DNA of 60,000 nt from Takakia lepidozioides (taxonomy: Eukaryota; Streptophyta; Takakiopsida; Takakiales; Takakiaceae), in assembly GCA_030704615.1 (NCBI GenBank), contig CM060733.1, positions 22,756,001-22,816,000 of the forward strand, written 5' to 3'. Every line of letters begins with the position of its first letter. The stretch's first letter is position 1. The notes under the pieces were generated by a model. The model was given only the letters and a program-made list of their open reading frames with translations. It made no database searches and was not told the origin of the DNA. The position numbers and the translations under genes were made by a program. Below are positions 19,119 to 27,862 of the stretch, piece after piece.

Positions 19119-19802
19119 GACCTTCAGTTATCCTGGTTAGCCATGGGCTACAGGTTCAGCAAGCAAGCATCACTTGCCTCCTTCTCACCATACTTTCTTC
19201 TCTTTGGCCGAGAGCCGGATTTGCCTACATCCATTCGCAGAGAAGCTGCTACAGTTCTTAACCTTGACGATCCGGACGTGTGGGCACGTGCATGTGAGCA
19301 GCGTGCAGAGTTGTTCAAGAAAATCATGCCCATGGCTTTCGAGAACCTTGCCATTGCACAACACCGTGATACGTTGAGGTATGCTACCATACGTGGTGGG
19401 GGCTATCGTCCTGGGGTTCGGAGATTCAACCTTGGTGACTATGTCTATCTACAGCAGACTGCTCCTACGACTTTGGATGTGACTCCAGGACGTGTTATTT
19501 TGAGGGTTCGAGAGGTCTTGCCCTCAGGCGTCTTGGTCTTGGAGGGTCGGGATGGCATAACTTGGAAGGACCATGTGCGTAATTGTGCGCCATGTCACCT
19601 TCCGAATGTCGATGGCAGGATTGACCCAAACCTGGCAGTGGTATCTGCAGGTTTGAGGTGCATGTTGTGTGGGTCTGCTAGAGGGGCAGCCACCATGCTG
19701 GTGTGTGATCGATGCTCTAGAGGTTGGCATATGGGATGCTTGACTCCACCTCTTGAGATGGTTCCGGATGGGGATTGGTTATGTCCACATTGCATTGGAT
19801 AG
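19119..19802 (+). CDS. pol: Integrase C-terminus with a PHD finger (copy A)
   Basis: In phase with the preceding segment. It contains the end of the integrase (LAMGYRFSKQASLASFSPYF, LLFGREPDLP) and a C-terminal beta-rich module (FNLGDYVYLQQ, VLVLEGRDGITWKDH). A PHD finger occupies the last about 50 residues: CMLC, then CDRCSRGWHMGC, then WLCPHC, a complete C4HC3 zinc-ligand series. PHD fingers read histone H3 tails, so this could target integration to a chromatin state, in the place where chromoviruses have a chromodomain. The frame ends at TAG 19800-19802. Confidence 0.88.
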   Translation, partial: DLQLSWLAMGYRFSKQASLASFSPYFLLFGREPDLPTSIRREAATVLNLDDPDVWARACEQRAELFKKIMPMAFENLAIAQHRDTLRYATIRGGGYRPGVRRFNLGDYVYLQQTAPTTLDVTPGRVILRVREVLPSGVLVLEGRDGITWKDHVRNCAPCHLPNVDGRIDPNLAVVSAGLRCMLCGSARGAATMLVCDRCSRGWHMGCLTPPLEMVPDGDWLCPHCIG

Positions 19803-20049
19803 TGGGAGTGGATACAACCATGGAAGGCTAACAAGAAATGCAAGGCCAAGCTACTAGGAGACCTTGAACACACGAGATCTTGGCTCAAGTTCACAGATTG
19901 CAAGACGGCGACTAACGATGGGGCTACTCTTGTACCCGGCCTCTTGGTTAATAGAGTTTGAGCACGATAGGGACAGTGATAGAGGACTTAGTACGGCTGT
20001 GGCTATTACATCTTGTAGCTATCTGGAGTTAGATGGACCTATCCACCAG
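19803..20049 (+). other. 3' untranslated region of copy A
   Basis: No coding frame of note between the PHD-finger stop and the purine tract. No recognisable polyadenylation signal singled out. Confidence 0.5.
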
Positions 20050-20061
20050 CTAGGGGGGCGA
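20050..20061 (+). promoter_or_regulatory. Possible polypurine tract before repeat B1
   Basis: CTAGGGGGGCGA lies directly before TTGTGGCAG, where B1 starts. A G-rich purine run abutting a TG-starting repeat is what a plus-strand priming site next to a 3' LTR looks like. Short, and interrupted by C. Confidence 0.45.
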
Positions 20062-20147
20062 TTGTGGCAGACTACTTTATTGTGCATATATGTGTGGTGT
20101 GGTTTGGACAGCGATGTAGTTGTGCAGCGATACGTATGCGCACGACA
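20062..20147 (+). repeat. Repeat B1 (86 bp)
   Basis: TTGTGGCAGACTACTTTATT ... CGCACGACA. It is identical to B2 (20507-20592) except for about two G/A or C/T differences. B1 precedes A2 by two bases (GC), and B2 follows A2 directly. Confidence 0.9.
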
Positions 20148-20149
20148 GC

Positions 20150-20506
20150 TGTCAAGTTAAATAAGCACAGTGTGAAACTAGCTAGAATAAAGCTAGTTAT
20201 TTGTATTTAACACTTGGATTTAGGTCAAGTGTTAAATCAGGTGTCAAGTTTAGTTTGACACCTGACCCGTCTTATCTTCACGAGAGCGGCAGTCGCGCGG
20301 CTCATCTCTCTCGAGTTGAGCCTGCGCGACCGAGCTCCTTCATCGCTTCAGATCTGAGTGTGCTTATGATGAGAGTGTAGGTTGTTGTGGGGTGGAGTCC
20401 CCATAGCTTGGGGTGCCCCTGGCTCGACTATTATCTTAAAGAGTGTTGTTGTTGGATTCATGTTGTTTTCTTGTGTAAACAGTGTGTTTTTCTAGTTTTC
20501 TTATCA
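20150..20506 (+). repeat. Terminal repeat A2 (357 bp)
   Basis: Full-length match to A1 (8542-8898), TG...CA ends. It is flanked on both sides by the 86-bp B repeat. A2 plus B2 (20150-20592, 443 bp) also has TG...CA ends and abuts the CCAT duplication, so the functional 3' LTR could be A2+B2. Confidence 0.9.
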
Positions 20507-20592
20507 TTGTGGCAGACTACTTTATTGTGCATATATGTGTGGTGTGGTTTGGACAACGATGTAGTTGTGTAGCGATACGTATGCGCACGACA
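20507..20592 (+). repeat. Repeat B2 (86 bp) and right end of the insertion
   Basis: Second copy of B1, ending CGCACGACA directly before the right CCAT at 20593. It defines the right end of the 12-kb insertion. Confidence 0.85.
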
Positions 20593-20596
20593 CCAT
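20593..20596. repeat. Right target-site duplication CCAT
   Basis: Matches 8538-8541. Downstream, ATC ACT AGA GGC resumes the copy B gag frame. Confidence 0.75.
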
Positions 20597-21290
20597 CACT
20601 AGAGGCACAAGGGCAGCAGTGACACCAGTAACCACATGAACATCCCCAACGGCAAGCACTAGTTGTGGGACAAATAAAGATGGAGCTGGGAAATCCACTC
20701 AAGCTCCTGCTGCAGCACCAGCACCAGTGCCTGCCTTTAACCCAGTTCTGGAGTTCTTCGAGGAGTTCAGGAGAAACTATCAGGGGATAAGGACAGAGAA
20801 ATTGCGGAGCTTACAAGAGTTCCAGCGCAAGCCTACTAAGAGTTTGAGGGAGGCTTACACGCGCATGAGGCGATTGATAAATGTAACCCAAGGGGTTACG
20901 GAAGCTCAAGCAGTCCAATGCTGGTATGGGATATTGGACAAGGAGTTGAGGAGAAGGGTGCGGGATGCAACTCTCCTACAAGTGGACCAACCCACCTTAG
21001 CAGAGCGGATAGAACTCAATATCGTGGATGAGCGAGTAGTCATGGAGGGATTTGGTAAAGAGACACAACGAAGTGGGGCTCCTAGCCAACAACAACCACT
21101 ACCCCAACGTGCTCAAGGAAACAAGGGGGCTCAAGCAAAGCCCATGGAAGGACAGAGAAGATCTCAATTGCAGAGGTCTCTTCCTTCATTCTTAGACCAA
21201 CAACAGTCGGGTGTGACATGTTGGGATTGTGGAGGATCCCATGTTAAGAAAGATTGTCCGGAGAGAGACAAATGGCCGGCACAGGCATAG
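20597..21290 (+). pseudogene. gag: Copy B Gag, capsid and first zinc knuckle
   Basis: Frame from SITRGTRAAV onward. Capsid blocks FNPVLEFFEEFRRNYQGIR and SLREAYTRMRRLINVTQGV are conserved with copy A. The knuckle CWDCGGSHVKKDC has the same CX2CX3HX4C spacing as in copy A. The frame stops at TAG 21288-21290, where copy A has CAG, a C-to-T change in a CHG context. A 2-bp deletion near 21304 follows. Confidence 0.85.
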
Positions 21291-22910
21291 CCTACACAAC
21301 TACAGTGGGCATTGTGACAAGTATGGGCATGAAGAAGCCCATTGTTATGACTTGCATCCTGAGCTACGGCCAGGCCAGTTCCAAGGGAACAATGGTGGCC
21401 GAGGACGAGGCAATGTAGTCCAGAGAGGTAGAGGAGGCAGAAGTCGCGGTGGAGGTCGTAACCGAAACCAAGGAGCACAAGGTCAAGGTCAAGGTCATGA
21501 CCAAGGCATGGTGGATAAGCTTGCCCAGCTAGAGCAACGTCTTGCTACCATGACCACTACTCATGTTGCGCCAGCTCCAAGGCCTGAGTTTCAAGCCCCA
21601 CCTGCACAACCTCCTATACCTAGGGAAGACCAGATTGGTATGGGCTTCATGTGTGGAGCCGCGCTTGCAGGACCATTGCATGTGGACTCTGCGCAACACG
21701 TGCTCCTGAGCCAAGAGGAGCAAATGCGGATTTTGATCCACAAAGGGAGGAAGCAAGTCGACAAACAAGGCTTCCACAGTCTTTCACATTGGCTAAGACA
21801 GTGCCAACTACGCCATCGAAGGTACCTGCTCGACCAAGTATGTCAGAGGTAGAGCCACGAGTGCCAGTGGGGAGAGTTGTTGTGGCTCGGGAAATGCCAG
21901 TGGGTGGTGCTGCAAAGCAAGGTGCAGCCAGTACATTGTTGGGGGCGGCTACGGCTGTTTGTCAAGCTCCATTGTTTTCTGCCACGACAATTGCAATGCC
22001 GGGGATTCAGCCAGCTGCTGTGTTCAGACTAGCAGTTAGACTCTGTGAGAGTGATGATGTATCGGCACTATCTGCGGGGATAACGGATAATGTGCAATGC
22101 ATAGATGCCCTGGATTCAAGGATGAAGACAGCCACAGCTGCACCATGGCAAGCGGCAGCTGCAAGGTTGCAGGAGTTGTCAGCTAGACCAGCCATTGAGC
22201 GTAGTATGGTGACTCCTGGGGTAGTCCAAGTGGACAATCAGGATGGTGTGTTTCAGTTGGGTGGCCCAGCCGGGAGGAGGTATAGGCCACTACGGGTCTT
22301 GTTGGACTCGGGAGCACAACCATTAATGTTGGGAAGAGCAGCAATTGCAAGCTTGGGCCTTATATATGCGTATTTGGAGTCTTGCCCTTTCCAAATTCAA
22401 ACATCTTTGGGTGGTTCAGAGAAGGTACGAGGGATTACACGCCATGAGCTCTTCATTCGATTGCAACCGGATCATCATACGGACGGCTCAGTCATGAGAG
22501 CTAAAGCCATTGTTACGAACGCGATGTCTTATGATATGCTTATTGGTGGGGTGGTGTTATACCCCATGGGATTCACTCTGGACTTTTGGGAGGAAGCGGC
22601 ATCCTACAGGCCGGAATGGCAGTCAGGAGAAGGCCGACGTGCACTGCTCCCAATGCGGTTTATTGGGAATGTAGCGGTGGATCATAGGAACATGATGCCC
22701 AAATTGGCTGCATTTTCAGGGGTGGTGGCTTGGGGTGGTGAGCTCTTGGAGGGCAATAGCCATGCAGATGATAGGCCATCACCTGATGAGGACAAACAAT
22801 TGGCATACAAGACTGATTTGCTTCCTCATGTATCTGTGCATATTCCACTATGGGGTACGGTTGGGAATTTGCATCGAGTAGCAGGCGAGTGTGTGCACCA
22901 AGCATGGTAG
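21291..22910 (+). pseudogene. pr: Copy B nucleocapsid tail and protease
   Basis: Two frames are needed. The first holds the second knuckle SGHCDKYGHEEAHC, with Ser at the first Cys position, and a Gly/Arg/Gln-rich stretch to about 21690. A frameshift leads to the second, with the long linker and the protease LLDSGAQPLMLGRAAIASLG near nt 22300. The frame continues through VLYPMGFTLDFWEEAASY to a TAG at 22908-22910. The protein is otherwise close to copy A, so the disruptions are recent relative to the divergence of the copies. Confidence 0.8.
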
Positions 22911-23773
22911 GAGGCCTTTCCATTGGTGAGTGGGGGAGTTCAGTGACATCATCTGGACCTCCTGAGTTAGCTCATTTGGACACAGTGCCCATTACCTGGC
23001 AACCACCTGACTCAGGGATTTGTTTGCTAGACTTGTTTGGAGGCATGAGCACTGGGCTTGCAGGAGTGTTGCAAGCAGGGATTAAAGTACGCAAGTACTT
23101 GTATGTGGAGAAGGATGAGATTGTTCGGCGTATTTTTATGTGCCACATCGTCTTGCTCACACACCGGTATCCTAAGTTGTTGCCTCTCTCAGCAATTCAA
23201 GGGTATGAAAAGGCCTTGCCAGCAGACATTACCTTGCTGGGGGCGGATGATTTGGACCGGCATGGTGCCATTGCCTTGGTGATAGCAGGATGGCCTTGTC
23301 AAGGATACTCTCTTGCAGGTCATGGGAATGGCTTGCATGATGCACGATCGCATTTATTTTGGGAGATGTTGCGAGTGTTGCGGGACTTACAAACGATGCA
23401 AGTGCAACCTCTAGGCTATATCTTGGAGAATGTTCCTCTTATGGGGGATTCTCGGGCCAGGGTTATGGCCAGTGTGTATCAGGTGCGATCTTGGATTGGA
23501 TCGGCGGTGCTATTGGATGCAGCGATGGGATCACGCGCGCATCGACCTCGATTGTGGTGGACCAATATTGCACCACCAGAGCTACTCAAGAGAGCATACG
23601 ATTCCATTCAACGGCCACCCAATCTCACGGTTAAGGGCATTTTGGACCAAGAAAGGCAACCACAGAGGGTGCGACATGATGACCGTCCACCTCTAGCAGT
23701 GGTCAATCGAGTAGGGCAGCCACGTGCGGTCTTGCCTACACTCACAAGTTTCCCCTCGTCTCATGCTTTTTGA
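22911..23773 (+). pseudogene. Copy B C5 cytosine DNA methyltransferase
   Basis: Open without interruption from before motif I to beyond motif VIII. Motif I is LLDLFGGMSTGLAGVLQAG; motif IV is IAGWPCQGYSLAGHG with the catalytic Cys; motif VI is YILENVPLMGD; motif VIII is SRAHRPRLWWTN. Copy A's stop at 15528 is CGG here, so the ancestral domain was complete. The frame ends at TGA 23771-23773, where the tandem-duplicated second copy has CGA (24178 region), another C-to-T nonsense change at a CpG. Motifs IX-X follow in the same frame and are duplicated. Confidence 0.88.
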
Positions 23774-24437
23774 GACAATGGTCCTGGGTTGATTTGGGAC
23801 AGTGTGCTACAACAATTGGTGGAGCCTAATATGGATGAGCGAGAGCGGGCAATGGGTTTTACCATGGGCACTATAGATGTGCTAGCTCTATCAGAGGTAT
23901 CACGCCGTCAAGTGTTGGGTCAGACAATGGATCTAAATTGCTTGACATGGGTCATTAGCTTGTGCATGGTTGAGCAACGGAGATTGCAAGCATTGGTGGC
24001 TACTTCTGCACTCCCATTGGATAGTGATTCCATTCAACAGCCACCTAATCTCACGGTTGAAGGCAACCACAGAGGGTGCGACATGATGACCGTCCACCTC
24101 TAGCAGTTGTCAATCGAGTGGGGCAGCCACGTGCGGCATTGCCTACACTCATGAGCTTCCCCTCGTCTCATGCTTTCCGAGACAATGGTCCTGGGTTGAT
24201 TTGGGACAGTGTGCTACAACAATTGGTAGAGCCCAATGCGGATGAGCGAGAGCGGGCAATGGGTTTTACCACGGGCACTACAGATGTGCCAACTCTGTTA
24301 GAGGTATCCCGTTGCCCAAGTGTTGGGTCAAGCAATGGATTTAAATTGCTTGACATAGATAATTGGCTTGTGCTTGGCTGAGCAACAGAGATTGCAAGCA
24401 TTGATGGCTACTTCTACACTCCCATTGGATGGTGCAT
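23603..24437 (+). repeat. Tandem duplication of about 420 bp in the methyltransferase 3' end (copy B)
   Basis: The segment from GATTCCATTCAACGGCCACC (about 23603) to GCACTCCCATTGGATAGT (about 24026) is followed by a second, slightly shortened copy starting GATTCCATTCAACAGCCACC (24027). It covers methyltransferase motifs IX and X (VRHDDRPPLAVVNRVGQPRA to LNCLTW). The two copies differ at scattered positions and by a small deletion near 24060, so the duplication is not very recent or the copies were corrected unequally. Confidence 0.85.
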
Positions 24438-24514
24438 CCTCCCTGCCAACCGGGACGGTTGAGGCAGTGAGTGGGGGCGAGCACAGGATCGTGGGTTGCA
24501 AACACCCATAGCAG

Positions 24515-24745
24515 ATGTGGGATGAGATGCGCAAAGAGAGAGTCATTGGATCTCTCAAGCAGCAGTATGAGGAGTGGGGAGAGCCATGGACTGAGGATCA
24601 GTTGGAGGCCAAGGTAGCCAAGGTTTTTGAAGAGGTTGAGAATGTTTCTTGCTCAGAGGATGTTCTCAAGGTGGCTATGGCGGAGCAAGTGGAGGCTACA
24701 CCACAGTCAGATTGGGCGGACAAAGTCCAAGAGGTTGTTATCTAG
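24515..24745 (+). pseudogene. Copy B linker between methyltransferase and RT
   Basis: Frame encoding an acidic, Val/Glu-rich linker (WADKVQEVVI) ending at TAG 24743-24745. Position and stop match copy A 16395-16667, although the linker residues have diverged strongly. Confidence 0.7.
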
Positions 24746-24751
24746 CAACCA
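24743..24751 (+). promoter_or_regulatory. Putative leaky stop codon UAG CAA CCA (copy B)
   Basis: Same nine bases as copy A 16665-16673, same position relative to the RT frame, which resumes as QPKDSS... and reaches FRAYRNCFAFGLKDLGSLKG after a small local disturbance near 24868. Confidence 0.7.
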
Positions 24752-25021
24752 AAGGATTCGTCTCCTACCTCCAAGCCTGGTGTACCCAAGGTTGCAGTCA
24801 CTGAGGACAATTGGGAACCAGATGTTGGACCTACAGTCACCGGAGGAGAGAGACGGAAGGCCAACAATTTCTAAGGGCTTATAGAAATTGCTTTGCCTTC
24901 GGTTTGAAGGATTTGGGGAGTTTGAAGGGTCAGGAGATTCGTATTGATTTGGCAAGTGACACGCCAATCTTTCGAAGGCCCTACCGGTACAGTGATATGG
25001 AGAGGTCATCACTACAGCAAA
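24746..25021 (+). pseudogene. pol: Copy B RT N-terminal stub
   Basis: Encodes YRNCFAFGLKDLGSLKGQEI and TPIFRRPYRYSDMERSS, homologous to copy A 16799-16935. It is cut at 25021 by a G-run. Nothing of the catalytic core remains. Confidence 0.8.
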
Positions 25022-25540
25022 TGGGGGGGGGGGGGTTTGCGACGCCAGCCGCGCCCCCACCCCCCGCGCGGCGCCGAGCGTACGACGCCGGGCCGTCGCA
25101 GCCAAACCCCGCAGGTCGCCACCTGGCGCCGGGGCCAGGCGGCGACTCTTGGCCGTCGCACGGAGTGATGAAGGGCAAATGACAGCCCTTCTGTGTGACG
25201 TCCAAGCGTCGCCCCAACGAAGGACAGAAGGCAGCCCTTTCTAGCGATGGCCGGTCGTCGCACGCCGGAAAATAAAAAACCCTTTCTTGCCATTTCTTTC
25301 ATCGCAGCCCTTTCTTGCGACGCTAGGCCGTCGCATGGTGGCATGAAGGGCAAAAGGCCCTTACAACGGCCGGGCGTCGCAAGCTGCCCGGCTGCCCGGC
25401 TGCCCTATTCTTGCAAAAAACAAAACGGGTCACAGTTTGGGATGGCTGGCCGTCGCCGTTTGCGACCCCCGGCCTCATAAACCTAAAAACCGCGTCACAA
25501 GTGGCGACACATGGGAGTCGCAGGCAGCGACGGCAGGGCT
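25022..25540. other. GC-rich segment with GTCGCA motifs, starting at a G-run
   Basis: After a run of at least ten G, the sequence is GC-rich. GGCCGTCGCA or close variants recur near 25090, 25151, 25247, 25330, 25370 and 25449, and GCAGCCCTTTCTTGCGACG-type blocks also recur. Base composition is unlike both neighbours. No coding frame is convincing. It is probably the end of a different transposon fused to the FRN gene at 25541. Confidence 0.5.
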
Positions 25541-26104
25541 TTGTCGTGCTTCCGGAACCGGGACGACTGCCCATTTGGAGGCATCGATTATGCAATGTAT
25601 TCGGCCACATCGGGAGACATTGTTATCTGGTACACAGATTACACAGAAGATACTGGTTCGATTGTAGAAACATTGGTGGCTTTTGAGTATATCCTAGGCC
25701 ACTACGCCTTCGAGCGGGGTGACGATCTTGGTCTGAGGAGTCCGTGGCTCCTGCGCATCCTCGATTCCGATTTTCCCAGCTACGACGGTCACCCATGCAG
25801 AAGAAGGCGCACTGCTATGCTGTTGCGGTGGAACTGCTGCCACTGGACGTGGGTGGACTCCATCGGAGAGACCTATTCTCCTCAAGGAGTGTGCTCCTCT
25901 TTTCCATTGTATGGGGACATTCGCATTGGTGTGGACGACGAAAACGTGAAGATTTCCATATTCGATGGTGGTATGATTGAAGGGCAGGACATTGTGGTGA
26001 ACATCACTAGGGGCGGTACAACGGCTGCAATCGACTTTACATGGAGGAGCCCCATGACTCATGAGCTAGTTCTGAGAGCAGTCGAAGTCCCATTGACAAC
26101 GTGA
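25541..26104 (+). CDS. FRN-family protein, copy 1 (unrecognised; 5' truncated)
   Basis: From CFRNRDDCPFGGIDYAMY to the TGA at 26102, about 187 residues. It is almost identical to the copy at 31740-32303. The family is unknown to me. Visible features are: a Cys-containing N-terminus; acidic and aromatic stretches (SGDIVIWYTDYTEDTG); a Cys/Trp-rich core (LLRWNCCHWTWVDSIGETY); and a beta-rich C-terminus (GQDIVVNITRGG ... ELVLRAVEVPLTT). No membrane segment is apparent. The 5' part of the ORF seen in the 31.6-kb copy is replaced here by GC-rich sequence, so this copy lacks its natural start. It may be a small DNA- or protein-binding factor of the transposon. Confidence 0.6.
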   Translation: MSCFRNRDDCPFGGIDYAMYSATSGDIVIWYTDYTEDTGSIVETLVAFEYILGHYAFERGDDLGLRSPWLLRILDSDFPSYDGHPCRRRRTAMLLRWNCCHWTWVDSIGETYSPQGVCSSFPLYGDIRIGVDDENVKISIFDGGMIEGQDIVVNITRGGTTAAIDFTWRSPMTHELVLRAVEVPLTT

Positions 26105-26439
26105 CTTGTATTCAGTAGGCACAGGGCTAAAGATTTGATGGCACAATCAGCACAGTAGACGTGCTTCAAATGCAATTCATGTGGATCAATAAAACCTCAT
26201 TGTGCCCTCTTTTTATTCTATTCTGTGTCCATCGTTCCCAGAATGCGTCATTGCTCATTTCGTTTGGGATTGGGAGTGTGGGTGGATTTTGCAAGTGGCT
26301 GGTAGGCTGAAATGGGCCCCCATTGTACAGAGCAGTACCACCCTACCATTCGCGAAACATTGCCTTTCAATATATAATTCTAAATAACATTGCCAAACCT
26401 CCTTCATCGGGAGGTCCTTCTCCCCCTATGACCGTGGCA
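26105..26439 (+). other. 3' flank of FRN copy 1
   Basis: Non-coding. Nearly identical to 32304-32638, including AATAAAACCTCATTGTGCCC (26188 region), whose AATAAA is a plausible polyadenylation signal for the FRN transcript. Confidence 0.6.
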
Positions 26440-26571
26440 CCCTAAACCCTATTCCCGCGGACACTCATTTCCGAAAAATAGTGCTGCTCATGTGTTTTTC
26501 CACACTTACGACTCTGCTCATGGCTCATGCCGCTCATGGCTCATGGCTCATGAAATAGCAGCCCCCCTCTA
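26440..26571. repeat. CATGAGC-rich terminus fused to gypsy RT
   Basis: CCCTAAACCCTATTCCCGCG, then several GCTCATG units, then GCTCATGAAATAGCAGCCCC up to about 26571. It then joins directly to an inverted gypsy RT fragment. It matches 32639-32753 nearly throughout and, inverted, 53553-53660 in part. The sharp junction inside a coding domain supports this being a transposon end. Confidence 0.7.
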
Positions 26572-27319
26572 TCGGGTATATGATCTTAGCCTCAGCCAAC
26601 TTCTTGATCTCCTCCCCAACCTTCTGTGCATAGTTGGGATTCATTCTGTACCTTGCCTGTTTGATTGGTACTGACCCTGGTTCTAGTTCAATCTTATGCT
26701 GACAGATCTCAGGTGGTATCCCTTTCAGATCCTCATAGCTCCAAGCAAATACATCTCTGTATTTGATGAATAGACTCTTAGCTTCCTCAAAGAATTCTAG
26801 TTCCAAGTCAGCCCCTACTTTCACCACTCTCAGTTCCTTTTTAGTTCTCACATTCACTTCTCTCACTTGCTCATCAGCTGTGATTGTCCAACCAGTCACT
26901 ACTTCATCTTGTAAACTTACAGTGGCTGGTTCTTCTAGGATTGCCATTTCCCCCTCTCTTTCCTCATAGAAATGTGGTGGGTAACTGCTTGTTTCCCCCT
27001 CAATTGGTGTTGTTGTTACTACACCACAGCAGATACCTTTTAAACAACTTAGGCCTTCCAGTTGCATTTCTGCAACCTGCTCCCACTCTGGGTGTGCAGC
27101 GAATAGGGTAGCTTCCTGCACCTCATCAAGTCATTTTCTCCAGTCATACTCTCTGACTCCTTGAGGTCTTCTCGCAGCAGGTAGTCTACTAGATTTCTTA
27201 GTGGTGATTTGTATCTTGCGCTTCCCATCATGCACAGTTAGTAACTGGGAATTCCAGTCATGGAATACCCTGGCTTGTTTCAGCCATGGTCGACCCAGCA
27301 ATAAGGAGTAAGCTTCCAT
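26572..27319 (-). pseudogene. pol: Protease C-terminus to RT start (deleted gypsy copy)
   Basis: Encodes MEAYSLLLGRPWLKQARVFH (protease end) and the linker with QEATLFAAHPEWEQVAEM. It then encodes the RT entry region (YRDVFAWSYEDLKGIPPEIC, KQARYRMNPNYAQKVGEEI) and stops at YPIE, where the CATGAGC terminus begins. One frameshift lies near 27130. The residues match copy C at about 38190-38950. Confidence 0.85.
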
Positions 27320-27693
27320 GATACATTCTCCCCTCCTTCTTTGTCTTCCGTTTCAGAAACTGGAGTTCCTGCTTTTGGTGTTCCATGCCAACTCTTATCA
27401 AAGATTTCTGTCAAATCTTTTATCCAGGGATATACCTCAGATCTCTCCCCTCGTGCCTGATCTTCTTCCTGTACCAAATCCCTTAATCTTTCTTGTAAAG
27501 AATAAGAAGGAGTGGCATCCAACTCTGGTTCCTCCGGTATGGGTGATGTACTCTCTGATCTTAATGGTGTGAGAGGTCCAGATGACTCCCTTATGTCTAT
27601 TCCTCTCTCCCAAAGATATGGATAATTAGCTTTCAAATAACTCTCTCTCTTTGCTGAATATCTTTGAAGTCTAGCTTCTCTTTCATCACTCAT
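27320..27693 (-). pseudogene. Second leader ORF (deleted gypsy copy)
   Basis: MSDEREARLQRYSAKRESYL ... YPYLWERGIDIRESSGPLTP, homologous to copy C 35434-35810. The frame runs across the deletion junction for a few codons and ends. Acidic, charged, no recognised domain. Confidence 0.75.
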
Positions 27694-27862
27694 GTCCCAT
27701 GTCTTTCATATCTTCAATGAGGCGATAACCAAAACTCTCTTCTGTAGTATCTCTCGTATATGCCTGGGTTTCTTTCAAGCTTCAAAGCACCCTTGGCTAT
27801 ACTAGAAGTCTCTGTTACCATATATCCATATGGCAAGCACGTCTGAAAAGCTGTTCTTGGTG

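Larger units (their letters stand above)
8542..20592 (+). mobile_element. 12-kb insertion carrying DNA-methyltransferase-bearing Ty3/gypsy copy A
   Basis: The segment has TG...CA ends, a 4-bp duplication of CCAT and clean restoration of the host gag frame. In order it contains: terminal repeat A1 (8542-8898); about 2.3 kb with host gene fragments; a 249-codon ORF; a leader; a single Gag-PR-DNMT-RT-RNase H-IN-PHD frame; a purine tract; and repeats B1, A2 and B2. A1 and A2 differ at about two positions in 357, so the insertion looks young, yet the polyprotein has several stop codons. The composite could be one element with unusual split repeats, or an older copy A carried inside a later event. 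I cannot separate these from one window. Confidence 0.7.
20593..25021 (+). mobile_element. Gypsy copy B, 3' portion (gag to start of RT)
   Basis: Continuation of the element starting at about 7.6 kb. Gene order is the same as copy A (capsid, zinc knuckle, protease, methyltransferase, linker, UAG CAA CCA, RT), with clear but divergent sequence. It is truncated at about 25021 shortly after the RT frame begins, where a G-run and an unrelated GC-rich sequence start. RT catalytic motifs, RNase H and integrase are missing. Confidence 0.85.

Noticed and set aside
19640-19802. Chromodomain or RING finger at the integrase end
   Set aside because: The zinc-ligand series C4HC3 with the Trp before the last CxxC pair fits a PHD finger; the RING order (C3HC4) does not fit, and no chromodomain aromatic cage is visible.
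8542-20592. Classification as a tyrosine-recombinase (Ngaro/DIRS) element because of split repeats
   Set aside because: The polyprotein encodes a zinc-finger DDE integrase and gypsy-type RT; no tyrosine recombinase frame was seen. The split repeats need another explanation.
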